Position numbers and translations under genes: made by a program. The notes below the pieces were generated by a model. The model was not told the origin of the DNA. It did no database searches and was given only the letters and a program-made list of their open reading frames with translations. Positions 1-8,371 of a DNA stretch of 23,829 nt are shown here, piece after piece (within the stretch, counting starts at the first letter, position 1; each line of letters begins with the position of its first letter). This DNA is from a virus: positions 1 to 23,829 of IMG/VR virus record IMGVR_UViG_3300033064_001545; one strand, written 5' to 3'.

Positions 1-390
1 GCTCAGGGTAGTCGCGCCATCCCAAGTGACCAAGCAGAATATCAGGTCGCCAGCGGTGCCGGTGGTTGGTGCGCTAGTGGACTTGGCTAATGCCGGGACG
101 CTGGCATCCCAATAAACGTAGTAGTCATCCGCAGCATCCGAACCGGAGAATGTGATACTCTCCGCGCCGAGGTAGCGCCTGCCGCTTGCATACCCCCTGC
201 CGGAAGCAATGTCAATATCGGCGCTGTCAATACTGGCAGCGAGGCCGCTGATGATACCCGCCTGCGCCCATTCGTCAAGCCGCTCCTCAAACTCAAGCTG
301 GAGGCCGTCGCCAGCGTTGTTGAATATGCTGGGCACTACGGTATCGGTACTGGCGATGCTGTACTTGTCGTCGTAATTGTCTTTTGCCAT
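1..390 (-). CDS. Putative tail fibre/structural protein, C-terminus cut by window edge
   Basis: The frame stays open from ATG at 390 to the window edge (130 codons), so the protein is partial at its C-terminus. The start is supported by a GGAGGAG ribosome site overlapping the end of the upstream gene, whose TAA stop lies 3 nt before the ATG. The visible protein begins MAKDNYDDKYSIAS and is rich in Asp, Ser, Gly and Thr. A segment near residues 75-130 (ESITFSGSDAADDYYVYWD, later GTAGDLIFCLVTWD) resembles the repeated beta-strand surface modules of phage fibre and appendage proteins. It follows the hub and baseplate genes, which is where receptor-binding fibres are usually encoded. No enzymatic motif is visible. 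The fibre role is inferred from position and composition only. Confidence 0.7.
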   Translation of the reverse strand, partial: MAKDNYDDKYSIASTDTVVPSIFNNAGDGLQLEFEERLDEWAQAGIISGLAASIDSADIDIASGRGYASGRRYLGAESITFSGSDAADDYYVYWDASVPALAKSTSAPTTGTAGDLIFCLVTWDGATTLS

Positions 391-393
391 TCG

Positions 394-699
394 TTACTCC
401 TCCGCAAAGTCTATGTCGCGGTTGAAGAAACTGCGCCCGTCGAAGAACCCTGTGTCTGGCTGCGATTCAGTTGCGAATACGTTCATGTCCTCAAAGGCGT
501 TGATACCGTCAAACAAAATCCAGCCGTAGGGAGCGAATGTAGTGAGGCCGTCGAATGTGACCGAGGCATTGAAGGTAGCGTTACCCGTCGAGCCATACCC
601 TGGCCGCGCCGCCGCAAGCCTGCCCATAGCCTCCGCCGCACCCACAGTCAGGGCGCGGGGCTGTGCGAACCGGCCTATGACATCCTTGGCTCGTGGCAC
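394..699 (-). CDS. Small tail-associated protein of unknown function
   Basis: This 101-aa protein starts with GTG at 699, preceded by GGGAG eight bases upstream; no ATG alternative has better support. It lies 12 nt after the hub-like gene and 3 nt before the next gene, so it belongs to the tail operon. The N-terminal third is Ala/Arg/Gly-rich and possibly flexible. The C-terminal half is aromatic and acidic (FDGLTTFAPYGW, FFDGRSFFNRDIDF), suggesting a small beta-rich domain. I recognise no family. A minor tail or fibre-attachment role is inferred from location. The GTG start and small size make it easy to mis-annotate, but the tight spacing and ribosome site support it. Confidence 0.65.
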   Translation of the reverse strand: MPRAKDVIGRFAQPRALTVGAAEAMGRLAAARPGYGSTGNATFNASVTFDGLTTFAPYGWILFDGINAFEDMNVFATESQPDTGFFDGRSFFNRDIDFAEE

Positions 700-711
700 T
701 AGTGCTGCTCC

Positions 712-3000
712 CTATGCCGAACTTGTAGTAAGGGGGAAGTAGAGTTCTGCCGTGAATGTCTGCCGCGCCGAGAAGCGGTCGGGCATATCCCCCTCCTCTT
801 CGACTATCCGGTAAATCGCATCAGTCGTTATGTTCATCTTGCTAACCTGCACCTGCACGAACTTGTTGGGGCCGAGGCTCGTATCAGGTGTCATGCTCCA
901 CTTGATACGGCTCGGCATTTCGCCCAGTTCATTCCAACGCCGCCATCCCGCCTCAAGTCCCGTTGCCATATCCGTCTCTCGTATAACCTCCCACAGGTCG
1001 CAGCCGATGAAGTTGCTGCTGCTTGAGGTCAGGTGCGAAGGTTGGTCAGCCCACAATACCGACTGCTCCCTGCCGCCAGTCGCAACAATCAGCAGCAGGT
1101 AGTTACGGAACTCTTCGCGAGAGGAAGTGTGTTCCACCATCCACGCGAAGTCGGCGGCGGTAGCGGTATCATCGTCAAGTAGCCAGTCCCGCGTGCCGCT
1201 GTAGCTTGGCCGCACTCGCAGGAAATACTGGCTAGTCTCCGCATCCCAACCCCACTCGCGGCCCATACTACCCACTACTTGGTCGAGCGCATCGGGCACG
1301 GTAGCAGTCGGGTCATAGGCATGGGCGTGTTCGTCCTGCGGCAGGCCTATCGGTATCACCGGATCGTCAACTGTATCCACCATCGCCAGGATGTCCGTCA
1401 GGCGTGCGGCTGGTTCGCCCGCATTGTAGAGTGTGGCATGTACCCAAGTAGCAAGTTGGTCGCCGCCCGCCGCTGTAACCCACGCCATATACTTCTTGCT
1501 CAACCGCGCGTCAATCGGGTCTTGTACTGGCAGAGTGATATATGCCGCCGTACCTACCTCACGTTCGCCCTCCCGCAACCTTCCGAGGTCACCGACATGC
1601 CCTTGGAATTTCTGCGCCTTAGCGTCACCGTGCTTGCCGATACTGACGGTGACTAGCTCCTGCCCTTGCCAGGTGCGACTGCCAGCAGTGTCGCGGACGG
1701 AGATTGTTGCGCTCTGCCCGCGCCCGCTAGCGTTGAGGGAATAGCTGAGAGACTGGACATCTTGGTCGCCCGTGAGCGAGACCGGGCTGCTGTTGGCCGC
1801 CTGCCGATGGGCATTGATTGCCATAGTCGCGACGTAGCAGACGGGGCAGGAATTCTTCGCGGCGGTATGACCGTAAGTGAAGGTGGTCTTGGCGGCTATC
1901 TCAATACTGCCCACTAATCCGCAGGCTTCCGTGCAAGTGTTGTACCCAGTAATACAAGCCTGTATAGCATCGGGGTCATCGCCAGCGTCTGTAACGCAGG
2001 TCTCATAAGCTGCGAGGCAGGCATTGAGGCAATCACGGTCGAGTTCCCCTACGCTTCCGGTCTCGGCGGTAGTGCGAACATACCAGTAATCATTCGGCTC
2101 CCAACTATGATTGTGCCAACTACGGTCTTCGGCGGCCACGTTGTACAATTGGTCATTGAGCAGCAACCACGGGCGGCCAGTGACGGAGGACGAGCTTGGG
2201 TATTCTATCTCTGCGGCATACACTTTGCACGGAACGCCGACAACTGAGATGACTAGCCGGCCCGCTGGAATTGGCCAGGGGGTACTAGGCCGAATCACCC
2301 ACGCATTGTCAACGCCGAGCCGCCTGATAACCCACGCGCCGTCCAATAGCTCAAACCAGAATTCGTCAACCAACTCCTCGTTGGCCGTCTTGTACTGCGA
2401 GCTTCCTGCACCTTGCCAGGTTGATAGTACCTCGGAGTAGCCCGTCGTGCGATTGGTGGCGAGCATAAACGGGTACTTGTATGTCTGGTCAGCTATCGGG
2501 ACGAACCACTCGTACATGTGACCTTCAGTCAGATAGGACACTAAGATATACGACGAGGAGGCGGTGTCGTCGTCTCGCTTTGGCGGCGCTGCCCTCGCTG
2601 TAACGATACCGAAATTCGGTTGCACTAACCAGTTCGTACTAATGATACCGACTGCGAGCGGGTCGGCGTTATACATATCCGCAAATTGCGGGCGTTTGTC
2701 CAGGATAGCTACGCGCGTGCGCCGCCAGTTGCCATAATCTCTCCACCAGCCGCGCCCCTCGCCCTCGCTTCCTGTTGCCCACGTCATGTCCCCCTGCGGC
2801 AACCAACCGGCAGGCTTGACACCACGGATAGCCTCGATGTATTCCGTGCCGTCGTGGCGGGCCTCCGCTTCCTCGTTACCCCCATAAACACCGGGGCGCT
2901 TGTGGACTTTGTGATACCAGTCCTTATGTAGGCCGAAGAGGTCAATAGCGCCTTCAGCGTCCGGGTTGTCTATGACTATTTCGGCTTCGTAAAAGGGCAA
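712..3000 (-). CDS. Large tail hub/baseplate-like protein with Cys-rich helical-hairpin motif
   Basis: I place the start at TTG 3000, seven bases after a GAGGAG ribosome site that overlaps the upstream stop. An in-frame TTG at 3018 inside the upstream gene would add six residues. The product is about 762 aa. Around residues 320-361 is a symmetric cysteine pattern, C-x3-C-x6-C then C-x6-C-x3-C, resembling a helical hairpin stapled by disulfides. A CPVC motif follows roughly 20 residues later. The C-terminal half (from DQDVQSLSYSLNASGRG onward) has the look of hub-type beta domains, ending in an IYRIVEEEGDMP segment. Position directly after the BNR-containing protein supports a tail-tip hub or baseplate role. 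There is no lysozyme or endopeptidase motif I can identify. The function is inferred from size and gene order. Confidence 0.75.
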   Translation of the reverse strand: MPFYEAEIVIDNPDAEGAIDLFGLHKDWYHKVHKRPGVYGGNEEAEARHDGTEYIEAIRGVKPAGWLPQGDMTWATGSEGEGRGWWRDYGNWRRTRVAILDKRPQFADMYNADPLAVGIISTNWLVQPNFGIVTARAAPPKRDDDTASSSYILVSYLTEGHMYEWFVPIADQTYKYPFMLATNRTTGYSEVLSTWQGAGSSQYKTANEELVDEFWFELLDGAWVIRRLGVDNAWVIRPSTPWPIPAGRLVISVVGVPCKVYAAEIEYPSSSSVTGRPWLLLNDQLYNVAAEDRSWHNHSWEPNDYWYVRTTAETGSVGELDRDCLNACLAAYETCVTDAGDDPDAIQACITGYNTCTEACGLVGSIEIAAKTTFTYGHTAAKNSCPVCYVATMAINAHRQAANSSPVSLTGDQDVQSLSYSLNASGRGQSATISVRDTAGSRTWQGQELVTVSIGKHGDAKAQKFQGHVGDLGRLREGEREVGTAAYITLPVQDPIDARLSKKYMAWVTAAGGDQLATWVHATLYNAGEPAARLTDILAMVDTVDDPVIPIGLPQDEHAHAYDPTATVPDALDQVVGSMGREWGWDAETSQYFLRVRPSYSGTRDWLLDDDTATAADFAWMVEHTSSREEFRNYLLLIVATGGREQSVLWADQPSHLTSSSSNFIGCDLWEVIRETDMATGLEAGWRRWNELGEMPSRIKWSMTPDTSLGPNKFVQVQVSKMNITTDAIYRIVEEEGDMPDRFSARQTFTAELYFPLTTSSA

Positions 3001-3010
3001 AGCAATCTCC

Positions 3011-6000
3011 TCAGTCAATCACGTCTGCAACTGCCCACGTCTCTCCGCCGTCGTCGCTGACCATTGGCCTGACCTTGTTGTCTAACGCCACCACTACTAG
3101 CACACGCCCATCGGGTATGGGTACAACGCCAGGCTGCTGCGCGTCGGCGGCAGCAATCTCTTTGACTGTACCCCCTCCGCCGAATTCACATAGCGTCTTT
3201 CCCCCATCATCGCTGCGCTGATACCACATCTTAGCCTCGCTATAGCCCGCGATATGTATGACTCCGCTACGGTCGGCTTTCGCATTCACTAAGGTCAACC
3301 CGTCGCCCAGCAATGCAACCGCCTCCCATGTCTCGCCCTGATTGATACTGATAAATGCGGCGGTCTTAGCCCTGCCCCGGTCATGTCCTGTGACTACAAT
3401 CCTGTCATCGGGCAAGCGCGTCACACTAGGATTATCCCACGGGCCGGTTGTAGCGCCATCCATGACGAGCCGCTTATGTACGCTACCCGCCTCGGGTTCT
3501 ATCGCTCCGTAACGCCAGCCCTCCAACCCGTCGTCAACCTGCGCGTAATAGATGCTTCCGGCATCCATCCATGCCAGGTGGGTGATACCGTCTATGCGCC
3601 CGATGTCAATGTCCGGCTGGCCGAAGAGCGAAAGAAACTGACAGGCCCAGGGGGTCTGCGCGAGTCTTGTAATCGGCGTCGGCGCGTCAATGAAGGCGGG
3701 GGTATCCCCCACCACCCGGAAGCTGTTCGGGTCTTCGCTGAGGCTGCTCGTGATATTGGTCACGTCGGCGATGAAGTCGCAGGCGGCAGGCGTGGTCACA
3801 CCCTCGGCGTCGGCGGCAACAACCTTCGCGCTTGTAGTCATCTGCTTAGGCAAGTCAAGGCCTGCTGGCAGTGGTATCAAGAAATCGCGGGCGTACCCAT
3901 CGGCCATTGTGCAGGTGATTGTGTAGGTAGCATCGGCAACGATGGTTGCCGGTATTACCTTGGGTTGGACATAGACGGTATTGACTAACTCATTGGTGGC
4001 GGCAATGGCAGCGTTATCAGCCCCGTCGGTGAAGGCGTTGCCACTCCACGTTGCCAGTGTCGGGTGTTGAACAACCCAACGCCCGCCAGAAATATAAGCG
4101 TCGGTTTCGAGGTAGTCAACGGGCCGCAGCCACTTGTCGAGTAGCCGGTCGCTAAGGTTGTTGGGGCGATAGCGAAGGGCGCGAACATCATAGTCGTCAC
4201 TCGCTACGGAACTGCCCACACTTGGGAGTCTTACCCAACTTCGTGCATCCCTCCAGCACAACGTCTGCATACAGTAGCCGTACAGGTAACCGGAAGCAGA
4301 CGGCCAACGCCAGACAGGACCGTGGCAATAAGGGCAGGTGTTGCCCGTGATACAGCCTACGTGTACATTGTCATCCCCGCCGTCACCCGACAGCACCCGC
4401 ACCTCGTGCCGCCGCCAGTCACCCCATTCCAATCCATAGCGGTCAGCCTCCGTGAGGTTCCCGGAATGTATGCGCGTGAAGTGCCCGTCAACGATATTGC
4501 CGGATAACTTGCCGCCGACGAGTTTTGGCGATATTCGGGAGGAGCCGATTTGTTGATCGTACAGTGGTGTGGCTGGGTCTTGGTACAGACCGTTGGGATC
4601 ACCAGTGCGGCTGGACGTATTTGGCGCGACATTGAGGACACTTTCGTCATGCGCTTCTAGGTCCCAGATATAATCGCCATCTGCGCTCCACTGCCACGTA
4701 TAGTCACCCGTAGGTAACCCTGTTCCAGGATCGATTTCTTCTATCTGTTCCGGCGCAGGCCTCACACGGACAGGTTCCGACCTTACTCCGCGTGGGATAC
4801 TCTCGAAGCCGACACTAGGCTGCCGCCCGTTTCTTTCTACCAATAAGTACGGTGGGCGCATCGTTTGCCAGTAGAGGTCGCGGTGGGCAGTGTCATCCCT
4901 GAACCAGACGTAGCCGCCCGCCTCCTCGGGGTCTATGAGTATGCAACGACCTCTAGCAGTGACTTCGTAACATATGCGGTCTGGAGGGTCGGCATCGCGC
5001 CGTACATAGAATCCAGTATCATTTAGTACAACAACGCAAGGCCAAGTGCCCCCAGATGCCGTCATGTCCGCCTCTGTCCAAGCAATCTGCGAACCGCTAC
5101 CGATATACCCCACGGGTGCTTCGCTATAGAGGTCTGCACTAACTGGATCGCCCGCCTCATCATAGGCGTATAGCCAATATGTATCTGCTGGCGGCGCAGC
5201 TAGTGCAGGCAGCGCCACCTCTGTCGTTGCACCCGCAATGACCGTACAGGTTGTACGAGCTGCGATTTGCGTCCAGTGTAAGTCGCCCTCGATGCGTTCC
5301 ACGCAGATGTATTTACCAGGTACAAGTCCCGTGATTGTACCGTTGCCCGCGCCATCGAGTTTGACTCTAGTGGTAGGGGCAGGAGTACCAGCAACGTCCT
5401 CATGCCACGCATGTGCGACAACACCAGGCGGGTCCCCGCTGGGTGTCCCCGTGAAGGCGATGGTGCCGCCCTCAACATTCAGGGTGACATCCTCGCCCTC
5501 AAGCACCCGCACCCGCTCGCCGCGATGGTAGCACCACACGGTAGCTGCGTATTCATCCGGCTTATCCGCATGGTCATCGCGCAGGTCATTCTCTCGTTGG
5601 AAAAGTGCGCCGTGTCCGTTCGGAAAGTATATGTCGTGCAGCCCGGTGCCATTAGCGCGATTCTGCATAACTCTGCCGGCGGCATTGGTCATCCACTCGC
5701 CCGTCGTGCCGCTACCCGTGTCCACGAATATGTCTGCGCCGTATTGGTGCTCCACTATCCCGTCGGCCACAGTCTGGCGCTCTACGGTGAATGTGACATA
5801 CTCGTATGCCTGCACTACGCCATCGTGTTCAATGGTGATGTTCGGGCATTTCCAACCCATCACCAACGTCTCGCTGATGGGCTTAGTGCTCCCCGGCGAA
5901 GGCGCAATTCGCAGGCCGAGTGCAGGATGATAGACGCCGACTGCGTACTTGTCGGGTTCGTCAATGCCCTGCAGGACGAAGGCGCAGAAGTTGGCATCAG

Positions 6001-6253
6001 AGACAAACTGGAGGGCCTTATCCGGCCCGCGCTTCACTACCAGCGTTATGCCAGTCTCGGCGAAACCTACTCTACCCCAGGCGTCGGTAGTGTGGGTCGC
6101 TTCGATGAGTCGGAACTGCTTGCCGGCTAGCGTCACCGTGTCAAGGTTCGCGCAGGCACTCAGGCCTGAGGCCGCGCCCGGGGAGACAGTGAGTGCCCAT
6201 GCCTCTATGCCGCCATAGCCGCTTGCGTTGTATTTGGTGGCGTTATAGGACAC
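3011..6253 (-). CDS. Tail tip/receptor-binding protein with C-terminal BNR (Asp-box) repeats and Cys cluster
   Basis: This 1080-aa protein starts MSYNATKYNASGYGG two bases after the upstream stop. The C-terminal quarter holds three Asp-box-like motifs, SINQGETW (about residue 968), RSDDGGKT (about 1015) and VSDDGGETW (about 1066). These are the signature of BNR/sialidase-type beta-propellers, found in phage tailspikes and glycan-binding proteins. Around residues 632-672 a cysteine cluster (C-x5-C-x2-C, then C-x4-C) could form a zinc-ribbon-like or disulfide knot. The middle region has Ig-like or carboxypeptidase-regulatory-like beta character (GTITGLVPGKYICVE). The likely role is a tail-tip protein touching a surface glycan. 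The classical sialidase catalytic arginine triad was not identified, so enzymatic activity should not be assumed. Its TGA stop overlaps the start region of the next gene. Confidence 0.78.
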   Translation of the reverse strand: MSYNATKYNASGYGGIEAWALTVSPGAASGLSACANLDTVTLAGKQFRLIEATHTTDAWGRVGFAETGITLVVKRGPDKALQFVSDANFCAFVLQGIDEPDKYAVGVYHPALGLRIAPSPGSTKPISETLVMGWKCPNITIEHDGVVQAYEYVTFTVERQTVADGIVEHQYGADIFVDTGSGTTGEWMTNAAGRVMQNRANGTGLHDIYFPNGHGALFQRENDLRDDHADKPDEYAATVWCYHRGERVRVLEGEDVTLNVEGGTIAFTGTPSGDPPGVVAHAWHEDVAGTPAPTTRVKLDGAGNGTITGLVPGKYICVERIEGDLHWTQIAARTTCTVIAGATTEVALPALAAPPADTYWLYAYDEAGDPVSADLYSEAPVGYIGSGSQIAWTEADMTASGGTWPCVVVLNDTGFYVRRDADPPDRICYEVTARGRCILIDPEEAGGYVWFRDDTAHRDLYWQTMRPPYLLVERNGRQPSVGFESIPRGVRSEPVRVRPAPEQIEEIDPGTGLPTGDYTWQWSADGDYIWDLEAHDESVLNVAPNTSSRTGDPNGLYQDPATPLYDQQIGSSRISPKLVGGKLSGNIVDGHFTRIHSGNLTEADRYGLEWGDWRRHEVRVLSGDGGDDNVHVGCITGNTCPYCHGPVWRWPSASGYLYGYCMQTLCWRDARSWVRLPSVGSSVASDDYDVRALRYRPNNLSDRLLDKWLRPVDYLETDAYISGGRWVVQHPTLATWSGNAFTDGADNAAIAATNELVNTVYVQPKVIPATIVADATYTITCTMADGYARDFLIPLPAGLDLPKQMTTSAKVVAADAEGVTTPAACDFIADVTNITSSLSEDPNSFRVVGDTPAFIDAPTPITRLAQTPWACQFLSLFGQPDIDIGRIDGITHLAWMDAGSIYYAQVDDGLEGWRYGAIEPEAGSVHKRLVMDGATTGPWDNPSVTRLPDDRIVVTGHDRGRAKTAAFISINQGETWEAVALLGDGLTLVNAKADRSGVIHIAGYSEAKMWYQRSDDGGKTLCEFGGGGTVKEIAAADAQQPGVVPIPDGRVLVVVALDNKVRPMVSDDGGETWAVADVID

Positions 6254-6254
6254 G

Positions 6255-6461
6255 CTATCCCTCGGCTGCTTTGCGGACGAAGCCGCTATAGTCTGGTGCT
6301 AGCTCCCATGCGCCGCCGTCGGCAGTTAGTCCATGCTCATCCGACAGATAGCCAGCGAAATTGTCTACGTCTCGTTGCGCCGCGCTCAATGCCTGAATCA
6401 GCGCGGTCAACCGTCGCACCTGCGCATCCGTGAACTGTTTGTTGCCACTCTTCTTAGTCAT
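6255..6461 (-). CDS. Small hypothetical tail-region protein
   Basis: This 68-aa protein begins MTKKSGNKQFTDAQVRRL. The ATG at 6461 is preceded by AAGGGG, nine bases upstream, which overlaps the TAA stop of the preceding fibre-like gene. The N-terminal half looks helical and contains a run (LTALIQALSAAQRDVDNFAGYL) that could form a short amphipathic helix. The C-terminal part ends WELAPDYSGFVRKAAEG. It ends in TAG one base before the next start, consistent with translational coupling. No family is recognised. Short helical proteins between fibre and hub genes can be chaperones or minor tail components, but nothing in the sequence decides this. Confidence 0.65.
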   Translation of the reverse strand: MTKKSGNKQFTDAQVRRLTALIQALSAAQRDVDNFAGYLSDEHGLTADGGAWELAPDYSGFVRKAAEG

Positions 6462-6473
6462 GCCATTTGCCCC

Positions 6474-8321
6474 TTAGCTGTCAGTGACTGTCTTCTCTAC
6501 GCCGCCCCTGTATAGATGGACACCATCCGCCTCCATCCATATCATACCGTTGGCGAGGCTCGCGGGTGCGCCTGCCAAGTAAGGAACTGTCACCACACCG
6601 TCGCCGCGAATCTCCATGCCCGTCGCCTGCGAAGCGTACAGCTTGAAAAAGTCTTCGACTGGCATTGTCGGCGGGTCGCCTACGCGGGTGCGGACAACCT
6701 TGATGTAGTAAGCGTTGGTGAGGTCGGTTGCATCCGGCACCGAGCTATCCGACTTTGCCCAGCCGGTTAGCTCTGTGGTATTCCAGTCTGCCAGGCCAGA
6801 CATTGTACCATTCTGCGTACTATCATCGGGGAAGAATTCCACCCACACGCCATTCGCCTGCGAGTAGTACCATTCTAGGGCAAGGCTCTTACTGGAGCCG
6901 GTTGCCAGGATTATCTCGATGACCTCGAATGTAGCGTCATCACCGATGAGAATGTATTCGTTTGCCGCGTCCCAAATCTGGAGGTCATTGCCTGCTTCGA
7001 GGAAGGCGTTGCCATCGCCGGCAGCACCGTTGACCCTATCGGTCGTATTCTCATATCCATAGTCAGGGTCTGCTGCAGCGGCACCTGATACGTGCAGCGC
7101 TATGTCGAAACCGGTGCCGACATGCAGGGCCTGCTTTTCCAGATTGGACTGCACCTCAGTTGTCTCAAGAAATATGAGCGCGAGATTGCCAGCGGTGGCG
7201 CCCGACTCATCAACACTTATCTGCAATACCTGATTATGGTCGGCGGCCTGCAAAGCCCCCGTCTCGTAGAATATCTGGATAGCGTCGACGTTACCGTGGC
7301 CAGCCGCATCTACGTGGAGATGAAATGCGTCTGAATGGTCGGCAGCGATTAGCGCATCCAGTTCAAGCATGGCATGTTCTGTGAAGCCGCCGCCGCTATT
7401 GGCTACATGAAACGCGCCAGTTGTGCCAACGTGAACCTCCGTGGAGAATCCGTCACCGACAATGAATTGTGGCGCGGGGTAAATGCTGTAGTCAACATTC
7501 GTCAGGTCGGCATCCCAACTGTGCGTATGGAGCGTCACATTGTCCGCGTCTATGTATTCTTCTATCTCAGCCATAGCACCGCATTTGGCACCACTCGTTA
7601 TTACTATCCAATTACCGTTGGTCGCATCGGTAGAGGTAAACGGACTGTTTGTGGTATCCGTGAAAAGCTGCTCAGCCGACCCGCCGGTATAGTCATAGTT
7701 GCCCTTGTTATCCGTGATTGTATGCTCTGCCGTGAAGCCGCCGTAGTCCCAACCTGCAAAGCTGTCGCCCCATTCATTCGCAGAGGCCTTGACCCCCGCG
7801 TCGGTTTGTAGCGTGCCCTCTGCGGTTATCCAAGTCATGTTCGCATCGGAATTGTCCGTCCAGACCTGCAGGTTGGCAGTCTGCGAGGCGGCTGCCTTCA
7901 CCGTCAAGCCCACGTTGCCCGCGCTGTCAATGACAATCTTTATCGGGTCAGCCGCCGAGAGTGCGCCACCATCACCCGCTACATGCGCATGGGTATTGAT
8001 GGCGGCTTCCCACTCATCAGACTGCGCCTTGGTAAGCAACAACGCAACCGCGTCGCCCGTATCATGTGTGACCGCGCTCGTGCTTTCTTGCGCCCGTGTC
8101 ACCGTCAGCGTAGTGCCCGCCGCGCTAGTGACTTTGACAATCTCCGCGTTGCTATCATCGCCGGGGTCTGTGTAGGTGGAATCGTCCCAAATGGTGAGGT
8201 GATAATCGAAGGTAGCTGGAAGTGTGGCGACGCTAGTAACAACGATAGTACCGTCGCCCGAGGCTACATCTGTCGCGATGGTGGTGCTTGCGTTATTGGC
8301 CTTTTTGAGGAAAGTTGCCAT
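6474..8321 (-). CDS. Putative tail fibre/tail structural protein
   Basis: This 615-aa protein starts MATFLKKANNASTTIAT. It follows the tape measure gene by 50 nt, with only a weak ribosome site (GGGTAAACACCT). The N-terminal 100 residues contain a beta-rich segment (GTIVVTSVATLPATF, later TTLTVTRAQESTSA) followed by KAQSDEWEAAINTHAH. This arrangement recurs in N-terminal attachment regions of phage fibres. The rest is rich in Gly, Asp, Thr and aromatic residues with no recognised enzymatic motif. The last 60 residues (MEIRGDGVVTVPYL, NGMIWMEADGVHLYRG) resemble fibre tip or trimerisation segments. A tail fibre or distal tail role follows from position between tape measure and hub genes. No chaperone or intramolecular peptidase motif was seen. 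Confidence 0.72.
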   Translation of the reverse strand: MATFLKKANNASTTIATDVASGDGTIVVTSVATLPATFDYHLTIWDDSTYTDPGDDSNAEIVKVTSAAGTTLTVTRAQESTSAVTHDTGDAVALLLTKAQSDEWEAAINTHAHVAGDGGALSAADPIKIVIDSAGNVGLTVKAAASQTANLQVWTDNSDANMTWITAEGTLQTDAGVKASANEWGDSFAGWDYGGFTAEHTITDNKGNYDYTGGSAEQLFTDTTNSPFTSTDATNGNWIVITSGAKCGAMAEIEEYIDADNVTLHTHSWDADLTNVDYSIYPAPQFIVGDGFSTEVHVGTTGAFHVANSGGGFTEHAMLELDALIAADHSDAFHLHVDAAGHGNVDAIQIFYETGALQAADHNQVLQISVDESGATAGNLALIFLETTEVQSNLEKQALHVGTGFDIALHVSGAAAADPDYGYENTTDRVNGAAGDGNAFLEAGNDLQIWDAANEYILIGDDATFEVIEIILATGSSKSLALEWYYSQANGVWVEFFPDDSTQNGTMSGLADWNTTELTGWAKSDSSVPDATDLTNAYYIKVVRTRVGDPPTMPVEDFFKLYASQATGMEIRGDGVVTVPYLAGAPASLANGMIWMEADGVHLYRGGVEKTVTDS

Positions 8322-8371
8322 AGGTGTTTACCCGACTACGAGATTCTGCTACCGAATGATAATGCTCGGCA

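Noticed and set aside
712-8321. Diversity-generating retroelement target in the fibre or hub proteins
   Set aside because: No template/variable repeat pair or reverse transcriptase was seen.
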